Of a DNA stretch of 14,597 bases, positions 1 through 6,389 are shown in pieces (the stretch's first letter is position 1; every line of letters begins with the position of its first letter). The stretch covers positions 1-14,597 of the forward strand of contig CAYLKH010000058.1 in the NCBI GenBank assembly GCA_964384255.1, read 5' to 3'. Source of the stretch: SIG469 sp964384255. GTDB taxonomy: Bacteria; Bacillota; Clostridia; Oscillospirales; Oscillospiraceae. The position numbers and the translations under genes were made by a program. The notes beneath the pieces were generated by a model. The model saw only the letters and a program-made list of their open reading frames with translations. It was not told where the DNA came from and did not search any database.

Positions 1-43
1 GTGCGTCCCTAATCCCTAGATCCTAAATCCTAACCCCTACTAT

Positions 44-110
44 GAGATTGCCACGGCGGCCTTCGGCCTCCTCGCAATGACAAGGGGGCGACATCGCCCC
101 CGCAATGACA
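44..110. repeat. Hairpin-rich intergenic repeat
   Basis: The 10-mer CGCAATGACA occurs twice (73-82 and 101-110) around a short palindrome: 84-91 pairs with 94-101 (GGGGGCGA/TCGCCCCC). A GGCC-rich inverted repeat lies just before it (57-69). The preceding bases 8-40 are a degenerate CCTAA-rich run. The arrangement (GAGATTGCCACG...CTCGCAATGACA) resembles dispersed intergenic repeats of Clostridia; that link is from memory and untested here. No gene is seen in 1-193. Confidence 0.5.
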
Positions 111-145
111 GGTTTCTACCCAAGGCTGTGCAAAAACCTACAGAA

Positions 146-183
146 ATCCCCCTTGCCGGATATTATTCTCTGGCAAGGGGGAT
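146..183 (-). terminator. Putative terminator after the beta-helix gene
   Basis: A perfect 12-bp inverted repeat (146-157 with 172-183, 14-nt loop) lies 10 bases beyond the stop codon of the minus-strand beta-helix gene. On the minus strand the stem is followed by a weak T-rich stretch (TTTCTGTAGGTTTTT), so termination is plausible but the U-tract is imperfect. Confidence 0.6.
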
Positions 184-193
184 ATGCATCAGG

Positions 194-1495
194 TTACATG
201 GGCATGGGGCCGGGACCGCCGGGGCCACCGGGACCACCGGGCATTTCCATTCCGGGAGGAGGTCCCATGGGTTTGACCTCAAAATCGTCACGGACGGATT
301 CGTCCTGAACAAAGGTCACGTTAGTGGCTTCGGGCAGGGCGGTGCCTTCGGCCAGCTTGCCATAAGTGATGGTCACGGGGGAATCGGCGAAGACCCTGGC
401 ACCCTGGGCGATGGACAGCACAGCCGCCCTGCTGTCGCCAGCCACCTTCCAGGTGGAGGCAGAGTCAAGGGAAATAACGGTTGCGTCAGCGGGGCCTTCA
501 AGAGACGCGGCCTGGAGATTCAGCTCGGTATAGCTCTTGTCCTGGCGGTCTACGACACCGACCAGAGCCATATTCCTGATATTGACTATCAGTTTGCCGC
601 CCCAGGTGCAGTCCATGACCTTGCCGTTCATGCCGCCGATCTCAACGCCGTCGAGATCCATAATAGCGCGGCCTTCCTCGCTCATAAGCAGCGCGCCGTC
701 GGTAGCGGTCAGTCTGCCGCCGTACATATGCAGATAGGAATATCCGTCGCCCATGCCGTTGTGGCTGTTCAGACCGACGGTGCCGGTCACGTCGCAGCCG
801 TAAAGATAGGTGTGGCCCAGAGTGTGGGCAATCATAACGGCTTCGCAGCCTTTGGAAACGAACTTGGAATCGTAGGCGGAGATGATGGACTTACCGGCGG
901 TGTAGATACCGGGAGAGCCGGGGAATTCGGTAGTGGCGTCGATATTGCGGACGGTTATGTAGCCGCCCTGGAAGTCGGTAGCCAGAGCGCCGGAGTTGCC
1001 GCCGGCAGTGTGGATAACGGTTCCGTCGCAGTAGATGTGGCCACCGTAGGAGCAGTCGACACCGTGGCCGAGACGGCAGTTGGTGTCGATGCTGCCGCCC
1101 TTGATTACAACAGCGCCGTGGAAGATGGCGTAAGCGCCGTTGGCGTTGGAGCCTTCGTGACAAACGATCCTGGGTTCGATAAGGGTGACGTGGCTGGTTT
1201 TGCAGTTGGCCAGAACAGCGGCGGCAAAGCCATATTTGCTGGCCAGCTCGTTGCGAAGATCTTCGTCGGTCAGGGCGCTGTAGCCATGGATCTCGGGGTG
1301 TTCAAGGTACAGTGTTCCGCCGTCTTTGGCGTAGATGGCGGAAGAACCGGCAACAGCGGTGGACGCAAAGACGGATTTATCCTCTCTGCGGTCGATGATC
1401 TCGTCGCCTATGGCCACATAAGCGGAGCAATCCGTCATGCGCTGTTCAACTTCAGGTTCGGGAGCGGTGGGATCGGGCTTGTTAAAAATGTCCAT
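194..1495 (-). CDS. Predicted right-handed beta-helix protein with Gly/Pro-rich tail
   Basis: I do not recognise a specific enzyme. The 433-residue protein is made of short, evenly spaced strands with G/N/D turns (for example GGSIDTN, GGHIYCDG, GGYITVRN, GGRLTATDG), as expected of a pectate-lyase-like parallel beta-helix over residues ~50-400. Residues 408-433 form a Pro/Gly/Met tail (PPPGMEMPGG, GGPGGPGP). There is no signal peptide or membrane segment; the N-terminus is MDIFNKPDPTAPEP. I chose ATG at 1495 because AAAGGAAG lies 7 nt upstream; an in-frame TTG at 1513 would overlap that ribosome site. It has its own promoter and a 3' hairpin, so it is monocistronic. It is host DNA outside the prophage. 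A surface or adhesin role is possible but the lack of a secretion signal argues caution. Confidence 0.75.
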   Translation of the reverse strand: MDIFNKPDPTAPEPEVEQRMTDCSAYVAIGDEIIDRREDKSVFASTAVAGSSAIYAKDGGTLYLEHPEIHGYSALTDEDLRNELASKYGFAAAVLANCKTSHVTLIEPRIVCHEGSNANGAYAIFHGAVVIKGGSIDTNCRLGHGVDCSYGGHIYCDGTVIHTAGGNSGALATDFQGGYITVRNIDATTEFPGSPGIYTAGKSIISAYDSKFVSKGCEAVMIAHTLGHTYLYGCDVTGTVGLNSHNGMGDGYSYLHMYGGRLTATDGALLMSEEGRAIMDLDGVEIGGMNGKVMDCTWGGKLIVNIRNMALVGVVDRQDKSYTELNLQAASLEGPADATVISLDSASTWKVAGDSRAAVLSIAQGARVFADSPVTITYGKLAEGTALPEATNVTFVQDESVRDDFEVKPMGPPPGMEMPGGPGGPGGPGPMPM

Positions 1496-1545
1496 TAGCT
1501 TACTTCCTTTCAAATTCGGTGTTTCGGTAATTGATACTGGATAAA

Positions 1546-1574
1546 ATTATATCACGATTATTTCTGCGCCGCAA
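1546..1574 (-). promoter_or_regulatory. Promoter of the beta-helix gene
   Basis: On the minus strand TTGCGG (1574-1569) and TATAAT (1551-1546) are separated by exactly 17 bases. It starts right after the nitroreductase stop codon and gives a leader of about 45 nt before the ATG at 1495. Confidence 0.7.
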
Positions 1575-1578
1575 CAAT

Positions 1579-2298
1579 TCAGTTAATAAAGCTTACTTTT
1601 TCGCTGATATCGGCCCTGACTGATGCGGATGACACAGCGTCAGCACTGTCTTCGGCAACGCCGATAAGCAGGATCGCCACGGCATAATGATCGTCGGGTA
1701 TCTGGAGCAGATCTTTGTAATACTGGCTGTTTTCGCCGTTTAAAACAGCGTTGGGATGGGCCAGAAATTTTGTGCCATAGCCCAGATATTGGGCGGTTAT
1801 GCTCATGGCTTCGGCGGCGAGGCCGCAGTCGAAATCGGGGTTATACGGGCTTTCGTCGGCAGATATCAATATGGCGGTATTGGCGTTCCAGAGGTTGAAG
1901 CGCTGGGCGTAGGTCCCGTATTGATAGATTTTCAAAACCTCGTCTCCCAGCTGCTTTATAATCTCCTGGTCTGTGATGACAGAAAAATGCCAGGGCTGAT
2001 AGTTGACCGCGCTGGGGGCGTTCAGACCGGCGGATAAAATGGTTTCCAGGTCATCACTGCTTACAGTTTCGCCGGTTGTAAACTGGGTGGTTTTAGCCTC
2101 AGTCAATATATGCATTATGTCAACCTGGCTATCATCGTCAGGCTCCTCGGGCGAAGGCTGAGCTGTGTATTGGGTCGGTTCGGCAGAGGAGATGGATGCC
2201 GACGGGGTTTCGGAGGGAGTCGGAGCGGAACCGGACTGAGATGCGCAGCCGGTGAGCAGTGAACAAACATAAATCAGTGCTATCAGTTTCTTTGCCAT
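1579..2298 (-). CDS. Nitroreductase-family lipoprotein
   Basis: Predicted 239-residue FMN-dependent nitroreductase-like protein anchored outside the membrane. Residues 1-18 are a lipoprotein signal (KK, hydrophobic core, lipobox LLTGC with C18). Residues 19-60 are a Ser/Thr/Pro/Glu linker. The nitroreductase fold covers ~61-220: A94-P95-S96..N99..Q101-P-W matches the family N-terminal FMN motif (APSxxNxQPW), and the C-terminal part has the usual hydrophobic strand (VAILLIGVAED). ATG at 2298 is preferred; TTG at 2304 is an alternative, and neither has a strong ribosome site. The enzymatic substrate cannot be told from sequence. Nitroreductases are normally cytoplasmic, so a lipid-anchored version is less common. 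Single gene with its own promoter; no clear terminator, because the next promoter begins directly after its stop. Confidence 0.8.
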   Translation of the reverse strand: MAKKLIALIYVCSLLTGCASQSGSAPTPSETPSASISSAEPTQYTAQPSPEEPDDDSQVDIMHILTEAKTTQFTTGETVSSDDLETILSAGLNAPSAVNYQPWHFSVITDQEIIKQLGDEVLKIYQYGTYAQRFNLWNANTAILISADESPYNPDFDCGLAAEAMSITAQYLGYGTKFLAHPNAVLNGENSQYYKDLLQIPDDHYAVAILLIGVAEDSADAVSSASVRADISEKVSFIN

Positions 2299-2356
2299 AA
2301 TCAAAATACCGCAGCCTTCGACCAGCGAAAGCTTCCTTTATTATAAGATCGGTGCA

Positions 2357-2386
2357 ATTATACTATATGTTATCCGAATTTTTCAA
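2357..2386 (-). promoter_or_regulatory. Promoter of the nitroreductase lipoprotein gene
   Basis: On the minus strand TTGAAA (2386-2381) and TATAAT (2362-2357) have an 18-base spacer. The implied transcript has a leader of about 50 nt. Confidence 0.7.
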
Positions 2387-2458
2387 TCTTTTGTCGGGAT
2401 GGTTATGCCATAATGCCGAGGGAAAAACAAAAAACCTGCAACTGACTGAACTAAAAGC

Positions 2459-2487
2459 TTGAAATGCGGAGATGAATGTGGTATAAT
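2459..2487 (+). promoter_or_regulatory. tRNA operon promoter
   Basis: TTGAAA (2459-2464), a 17-base spacer and TATAAT (2482-2487) preceded by TGG, an extended -10. It points at the two tRNA genes, with about 65 nt of leader before the first. Confidence 0.85.
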
Positions 2488-2557
2488 CCCAGACAGATTA
2501 TGAGGCCGAGGGGTCGCTTTTGCTATTGCGTAAGCACCTGGCAGGTACGATCGATAT

Positions 2558-2634
2558 GCTTCCGTAGCTCAGCTGGATAGAGCGTCCGCCTCCTAAGCGG
2601 AAGGTCGTGGGTTCGAATCCCGCCGGGAGTGCCA
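2558..2634 (+). tRNA. tRNA-Arg(CCT)
   Basis: Complete 77-nt cloverleaf with encoded CCA (2632-2634). The anticodon stem TCCGC/GCGGA flanks the loop CTCCTAA, giving anticodon CCT at 2592-2594, which reads AGG. The T-loop is TTCGAAT. It is first in a two-tRNA operon. Confidence 0.95.
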
Positions 2635-2637
2635 TAT

Positions 2638-2689
<52 letters not shown>

Positions 2690-2714
<25 letters not shown>

Positions 2715-2760
2715 GTGGAAAGCCCTGTAAACACCAGGTTTACAGGGCTTTTTATTTTTT
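2690..2760. other. Candidate prophage attachment region (attL)
   Basis: The T-arm and 3' end of tRNA-Val plus its terminator lie between host DNA and the 3' end of the prophage integrase. Tyrosine integrases of temperate phages often recombine in the 3' half of a tRNA. The matching copy (attR) would be at the far prophage end, which is not in this window, so the core cannot be defined. Confidence 0.45.
2721..2760 (+). terminator. tRNA operon terminator
   Basis: A perfect 12-bp stem (2721-2732 with 2738-2749), a 5-nt loop and a T-rich run (2749-2760). It follows tRNA-Val by 6 nt. Confidence 0.9.
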
Positions 2761-2761
2761 G

Positions 2762-2784
2762 AAGTACACACTAAAGTACACACT
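2762..2784. repeat. Paired 11-bp direct repeat at the integrase 3' end
   Basis: AAGTACACACT occurs at 2762-2772 and 2774-2784, overlapping the last codons and stop of the integrase. Paired short repeats next to attachment sites are typical of integrase arm-type binding sites, but binding is not shown by sequence alone. Confidence 0.5.
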
Positions 2785-3886
2785 TTTGATTTAGAATGTT
2801 ATCGAAGGCGAGGTTAATGTAGTCGGCGGCAAGTTCCATGTCGCCGGTTTTGCGGTGACCGTAGATGCCTTCGGTGTCCATGCTTTCGCTGTGGCCGATG
2901 ACCATTTTCTTTAAGCCTTCCGGCATTTCGTAGTTGACCGACACGAAGGTATGGCGCAGTTCATAAGGGGTGGTTTCGGCCATGTTGTTATGCCTGCAAT
3001 ACCGTTTCCATGCGCTGCGGTACACTCGCTGGTCGATGAAGTCGCCGTCACGGTCGGGGAAAACGTATGGTGAAATAAGATGGTAGCTAGCTAACATATT
3101 TTGCTGATCTTTCAAAATGCGTTGGCCTACGGTGCCTACTATAAATGTTCTGGCGGCGTTGTCGTTTTTGCCCTGGGTCGATTCGCCCAAGTGGTTGATG
3201 GAGCGGGACAAGGTCACCTTGCTGCCGTCGATATCTTCCCATCGAAGACCTATCAGCTCGCCGGGACGAAGACCGGTCACCAACTGGAACCGATAGGCGT
3301 TTATAAAAAAGTCTTCCACCACTGTGCTTTTCCACGTGCTTTCGCTGGAGCTGAACAGGGTCTGGATATCAGCAGATTCCACGATGCTTTTGTTGCTGCG
3401 TCTGGCGCTGGCCGGTATGGTCAGGTCTTCCGGGTGGTAGGCGGTTATCTTTGCGCCGCGGCAAAACTTCATGAAGGCCATCAGGTCACCACGAAGATTC
3501 TTCAAAGTCTTTGCCGCCAAATCGCCGGTGCTGTAGGCGTTGTCGATTACCGCTTGCAGGTCGTTCTGGGTCAGGCGGCTTATGCGTATTGAGCCAATGA
3601 CCGGTTTTATCCACTTATTAATGCGGCCCTGGACTGGCAGCCAATTGCTGCGGCTGGTGCTGAGTTGAAGCTTGTCCAGCCACTTGTCAAGCATTATCTC
3701 ACACCGGGTATTTTCGCTGACCAGGGTTTCTTCAAGCCAACGGTCGGCTTTTCGTTCAGCTTCGATTTTGCCCTTTCGCCCGGGGGTGGAGCTGGTGAAG
3801 GTGCGCCGAACTCCTTCGGATTGCACGTTGATTTGCCATCGTTGACGGCTTTCTATCCATTTCGCTTCGTTTTTTCTGGTGGACAT
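2771..3886 (-). CDS. int: Phage tyrosine integrase
   Basis: Site-specific tyrosine recombinase of 371 residues, a normal phage length. It would catalyse prophage integration and excision at the adjacent tRNA-Val. The N-terminal ~50 residues are a basic arm-binding-type region, ~60-155 the core-binding SAM-like domain, and ~165-365 the catalytic domain. Visible catalytic residues: R207 (TGLRPGE), K240, R311 and H312 (YELRHTF), H332 (IGHS) and nucleophile Y342 (GIYGH). The first histidine of the H-x-x-R box is a tyrosine (Y308), a change I believe other phage integrases also carry, so activity is likely kept. ATG at 3886 has a strong TAGGAGGT ribosome site 6-8 nt upstream. It is the distal gene of the minus-strand lysogeny module and reads toward the tRNA. 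Confidence 0.95.
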   Translation of the reverse strand: MSTRKNEAKWIESRQRWQINVQSEGVRRTFTSSTPGRKGKIEAERKADRWLEETLVSENTRCEIMLDKWLDKLQLSTSRSNWLPVQGRINKWIKPVIGSIRISRLTQNDLQAVIDNAYSTGDLAAKTLKNLRGDLMAFMKFCRGAKITAYHPEDLTIPASARRSNKSIVESADIQTLFSSSESTWKSTVVEDFFINAYRFQLVTGLRPGELIGLRWEDIDGSKVTLSRSINHLGESTQGKNDNAARTFIVGTVGQRILKDQQNMLASYHLISPYVFPDRDGDFIDQRVYRSAWKRYCRHNNMAETTPYELRHTFVSVNYEMPEGLKKMVIGHSESMDTEGIYGHRKTGDMELAADYINLAFDNILNQKCVL

Positions 3887-3913
3887 ATTTATACCTCCTA
3901 TGTTATAATAGGA

Positions 3914-3941
3914 GATGTGATAGTTGGTGAACTAGCACATC
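3914..3941. promoter_or_regulatory. Inverted repeat just upstream of int
   Basis: GATGTG (3914-3919) pairs with CACATC (3936-3941), and TAGTT (3921-3925) with AACTA (3930-3934), around a GGTG loop with one A/G mismatch. A TATTAT-like -10 for int (3910-3905) lies between this structure and the int ribosome site. It could be an operator or an RNA hairpin controlling int; the function is inferred. Confidence 0.4.
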
Positions 3942-3984
3942 CCTTTTCCCGCTCCGGTGTCGCTGCACCGGGGCGGTTTTTTAT
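3936..3984. repeat. Cassette-flanking direct repeat, left copy
   Basis: This begins CACATCCCTTTT and continues through a GCTCCGGTG...CCGGGGCGG hairpin into TTTTTTATT. It closely matches 4892-4936, differing mainly by a few extra loop bases. The two copies bracket the acetyltransferase/antitoxin-like gene pair. Confidence 0.7.
3949..3982 (+). terminator. Plus-strand terminator facing the lysogeny genes
   Basis: An 11-bp stem with one G-T pair (3949-3959 with 3966-3976), a 6-nt loop, then TTTTTT. No plus-strand gene precedes it, so if it works it stops transcription antisense to the acetyltransferase gene, for example read-through from the tRNA operon. Confidence 0.6.
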
Positions 3985-4592
3985 TACTTTAAATATTTCC
4001 ATAACTGTATCAGGTATTTGCCGGACATATCAGCTTCTTCTTCCTTGTCCAGGCTCCTTTTGCCAAAAGCTACAAAACCGTTATCTTCATAGAAGTTTAT
4101 CAGTTTCGGCTTATCCTCGCACTCGACATACAGAAACCTGCCGCCGATTATTGCCTGAGCTTCGCCGATTTTGTCCAATGCGAACTTTAACAGCTCATCG
4201 CCGGTAATAAGTTCGTTGTAATTATTAACAAAGTTTTTTCCAAGCTGAGCAAGCAACGGCGCTGCAAGTATGTATGCGTCTTTGGTGCTGGATTGCGCAA
4301 ATCTGGCAAGTCGTTTGCCGACGCTTTTGCTCACAGAACGTCTGGGAACTGTTATATACTTGCTGGCTATAGTGAAATACCCACAAAGTACAGGCTCCTT
4401 TTTGAAGGATGCGTATACAAGAAAGGTTTGCGCTATGCCCTGCTTTGCGAATTCTACAGCGCTGCGGTTGGTGAGAAATTTCTCAACGTCGGGGTTTGCA
4501 GGACATAAAAAAGAGGAAAGAATCTCGTAACAGAATTCTTCCCCTTTTTGGTCGATAACATCTTTCAGCGATAAAATTGAATATCCGGTCAT
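3984..4592 (-). CDS. GNAT-like N-acetyltransferase (possible toxin)
   Basis: A 202-residue protein whose C-terminal part reads as a GNAT acetyl-CoA-dependent transferase: a strand (GYFTIASKYI, 71-80), a segment resembling the acetyl-CoA loop (LLAQLGKN, 113-120), an amphipathic helix (GDELLKFALDKI) and the terminal motif with FYEDNGF (167-173). The N-terminal ~60 residues (IDQKGEEF, NRSAVEFAK) are an extension often seen in GNATs paired with small upstream partners. ATG at 4592 overlaps the stop of the upstream 58-codon gene (ATGA), with GGAG 7 nt before it, so the two are translationally coupled. By analogy to TacT/AtaT-type toxins it may acetylate aminoacyl-tRNA; this is inference. A housekeeping or defence acetyltransferase is the alternative. 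It is a lysogeny-module cargo gene. Confidence 0.7.
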   Translation of the reverse strand: MTGYSILSLKDVIDQKGEEFCYEILSSFLCPANPDVEKFLTNRSAVEFAKQGIAQTFLVYASFKKEPVLCGYFTIASKYITVPRRSVSKSVGKRLARFAQSSTKDAYILAAPLLAQLGKNFVNNYNELITGDELLKFALDKIGEAQAIIGGRFLYVECEDKPKLINFYEDNGFVAFGKRSLDKEEEADMSGKYLIQLWKYLK

Positions 4593-4765
4593 TTCTTATC
4601 TCCAAAAAAATCCTTGATTTTCTCAGGTGGTACATATTCGTATGTTTTGGAAATAACAACCTTTTTGCTTTTCTTTTCTTCGGCGTGTTCCAAAGCTCTG
4701 ACAAAACCACGGCATAAGATTTTGTCTCTGAAGCTTACGGGACGCAATATACCTTTTGTTGCCAC
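4589..4765 (-). CDS. Small antitoxin-like partner of the acetyltransferase
   Basis: A 58-residue basic/charged protein starting at GTG 4765, with GGGAG 7 nt upstream. It begins MATKGILRPVSF and ends YEYVPPEKIKDFFGDKK; the last codon and stop overlap the acetyltransferase start (ATGA). The middle (ALEHAEEKKSKKVV) looks helical. I see no ribbon-helix-helix or helix-turn-helix signature, so it is not the DUF1778 antitoxin usual for TacT-type toxins. The size, position and overlap are those of an antitoxin gene preceding its toxin. It could also be an uncharacterised cofactor. The small size and non-ATG start make it easy to miss in annotation. Confidence 0.65.
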   Translation of the reverse strand: MATKGILRPVSFRDKILCRGFVRALEHAEEKKSKKVVISKTYEYVPPEKIKDFFGDKK

Positions 4766-4778
4766 AGTCTCACTCCCT

Positions 4779-4811
4779 ATTATACTTGTTTTATATTATA
4801 CTCAAATGCAA
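4779..4811 (-). promoter_or_regulatory. Possible promoter of the acetyltransferase pair
   Basis: Two TATAAT boxes are visible on the minus strand (4784-4779 and 4800-4795) in an AT-rich stretch upstream of the GTG start. No good -35 hexamer sits at ideal spacing (TTGAGT at 4805-4800 is 15 bases from the first), so the call is weak. Nothing else is seen between 4812 and 4891. Confidence 0.35.
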
Positions 4812-4891
4812 CGCTTATTGTATACATTGTACCACACTAAAACGGGGATAAATATATTAAATTTTTGAAAATCGTAAAAATTTTTCTGCTT

Positions 4892-4936
4892 CACATCCCT
4901 TTTTCTGCTCCGGTGCGTCCGGGGCGGTTTTTATTC
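4892..4936. repeat. Cassette-flanking direct repeat, right copy
   Basis: This starts CACATCCCTTTTT, runs through GCTCCGGTGCGTCCGGGGCGG-type bases and ends TTTTTATT, matching 3936-3984. The stem (4905-4913 with 4919-4927, two G-T pairs) followed by TTTTT (4928-4932) is also a plus-strand terminator, antisense to the adjacent membrane-protein gene. Confidence 0.7.
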
Positions 4937-5863
4937 TGCTGTGGTTTCCCTGACCTTCACGACGTTGATGGTGGTGTAGATCGCGAAGCCGTTTATCAGT
5001 ATTGACAATATGGGGTACCACAAAAGATCCCAAGCGGATGTAAACAGGCACAAGGCCAGATACATGGCGGCCATCACTATCAGCCATATGGAAAAAGCTA
5101 TGAAATGGTAAGCGTTTTTGTCAAGACACTGAAAAACGTACATACCAAGGAAATTGGCTCCTAATGCCTCTGCGGCGAGGGCGGACTGCATAAGCTCCAA
5201 TGAACGCCCCATCAGGGCAAGCACCAGATTCAACAGCAGGTTCGACAGAACGAACAGGAGCCTGCCAAGAAGCCCACCTACAATATAGGCAATGGTGCCG
5301 ACGACAAAGGCGGCAAGTAGCTTAAGGACCTTCTTTGCCGCTGCGGCATTAGCTCCGGTGAAAAGTTTCAGCAGTTGGGCAAAAAGAGCTATGACGACGA
5401 CGGCGAAAACGGCAGATATAATAATGATTGTGGCGCGGCCTTTGGTCTGGGCGGTTTCGTATCCTTCGAGATATCCGGTATCGTATCCTTCGGCCTGCCC
5501 TTCTTCGTAGCCGACGTTATAACCTTCTTCGTAGCCGACGTTATAACCGTTGGCATATCCGGCCGCGCGAGCGGAAGTTATAGTGCTGCTGTATGGATTT
5601 GATTCGCCCTCTTCATATCCTTCTTCGTAACCTTCTTCATAACCAAGGGCGTATTCTTCTGTCTCTCGCATGGCGGCCTTGCGGGCTTCTTCCTGCTGCA
5701 ACTCAGCTTCCACTCGGGCAAGGTGTTCTTCCCATTTGTTGGCATATTGAGTAGTAGTTTCTTCCTGCTGCGCTGCTGTTTGCTGGGCGCTGGCGTGGGG
5801 GACGGCTGCGGATGTTATCAACATTAAAGCCAACAGGGCGGGAATGAGCTTTTTGAAGTTCAT
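4931..5863 (-). CDS. Exported/membrane protein with GYxxG repeats (lysogeny cargo)
   Basis: I do not recognise a named family. The 310-residue protein has a signal peptide (MNFKKLIPALLALMLITSAA, cleavage likely after AHASA at ~26). A charged helical stretch (~27-70, EEHLARVEAELQQEEARKAA) follows, then ~10 copies of a GYEEG/GYNVG motif at ~74-135. The rest (~145-302) is hydrophobic with about four transmembrane segments, and the C-terminus is short and charged. ATG at 5863 is chosen because GAGGGG lies 8 nt upstream; a GTG at 5872 would abut that site. The gene lies directly downstream of the repressor on the same strand, so it should be expressed in the lysogen. Superinfection exclusion or another envelope function is plausible for such a gene but is inference. 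Confidence 0.8.
   Translation of the reverse strand: MNFKKLIPALLALMLITSAAVPHASAQQTAAQQEETTTQYANKWEEHLARVEAELQQEEARKAAMRETEEYALGYEEGYEEGYEEGESNPYSSTITSARAAGYANGYNVGYEEGYNVGYEEGQAEGYDTGYLEGYETAQTKGRATIIIISAVFAVVVIALFAQLLKLFTGANAAAAKKVLKLLAAFVVGTIAYIVGGLLGRLLFVLSNLLLNLVLALMGRSLELMQSALAAEALGANFLGMYVFQCLDKNAYHFIAFSIWLIVMAAMYLALCLFTSAWDLLWYPILSILINGFAIYTTINVVKVRETTAE
5499..5546. repeat. 24-bp perfect tandem duplication within the GYxxG region
   Basis: Bases 5499-5522 and 5523-5546 are identical 24-mers, encoding two copies of an eight-residue GYNVGYEE-type unit. Related degenerate copies (TTCTTCGTAACC, TTCTTCATAACC) lie at 5620-5645. Copy-number change by slippage or recombination would stay in frame. 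Confidence 0.85.
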
Positions 5864-5893
5864 ATGGTTCACCCCTCTTTACATTTAATTAGA

Positions 5894-6364
5894 TCAACCC
5901 ACGCCGGATTCGTTCACAGATGAGGCTTGTGATTCCTGTTTCTTTTCGGCAAGGAACCGTTCCCGTGCCATGGCCGCAAACTCATCTGCTTCCTGCTCAA
6001 TGGTTTTGGGGATGCGCTTGGCCAAATTACGGACATAAGTTTTGACAGCTTCCCGATCTGCGGCACTCAACTTGATGAATTCTGTAATAATCTGCTTGTC
6101 TAGGTCATCCAGTCCGTGATGTTTAATCAGGTCATCCACACTCTCTTCCGGTGACGGAAGAAACATTTCGCCATTCCCCGTTCTAAGCCATTCTTCAGAG
6201 ACGTAAAATTCTCGACAGATTAGAATTATGGTTTGGTCGGACGTGTTGCGACCACCTTCGATTAGTGCAATACTATTTTGTTTCATTCCTACTCTGTCTG
6301 CAAATTCTTGTTGCGTAAGGTCAAAAGCCTTACGCACTTTTTTTATGCGTTCTCCTAAAGTCAA
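5894..6364 (-). CDS. cI-like phage repressor (XRE/HTH_3)
   Basis: A 156-residue transcription regulator likely to maintain lysogeny. The HTH_3 domain is at residues ~4-62: LGERIKKVRKAFDLTQQEFADRVG then KQNSIALIEGGRNTS, with the turn and recognition helix visible. The following ~65 residues are a helical, charged C-terminal part (SAADREAVKTYVRNLAKRI). No LexA-type Ser-Lys peptidase domain is present, so induction is unlikely to be by RecA-stimulated self-cleavage. The start is TTG at 6364 with an AGGAGG ribosome site 8 nt upstream; no better in-frame start exists. It is divergent from the lytic genes, and the intergenic region carries repeated sites that it would bind. The membrane-protein gene follows 30 nt downstream. 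Confidence 0.9.
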   Translation of the reverse strand: MTLGERIKKVRKAFDLTQQEFADRVGMKQNSIALIEGGRNTSDQTIILICREFYVSEEWLRTGNGEMFLPSPEESVDDLIKHHGLDDLDKQIITEFIKLSAADREAVKTYVRNLAKRIPKTIEQEADEFAAMARERFLAEKKQESQASSVNESGVG

Positions 6365-6389
6365 TGGTTACACCTCCTCTCTGTTACTA

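Noticed and set aside
77..1498. 473-codon plus-strand open frame opposite the beta-helix gene
   Set aside because: The minus-strand gene has a promoter, ribosome site, terminator and a coherent beta-helix pattern; the plus frame is a Gly/Ala/Val-rich shadow with no ribosome site.
3101..3592. 163-codon plus-strand frame within the integrase gene
   Set aside because: It is antisense to well-conserved integrase motifs and has no ribosome site.
3665..4207. 180-codon plus-strand frame spanning the integrase start and the acetyltransferase end
   Set aside because: It crosses a strong plus-strand terminator and reads antisense to two supported genes.
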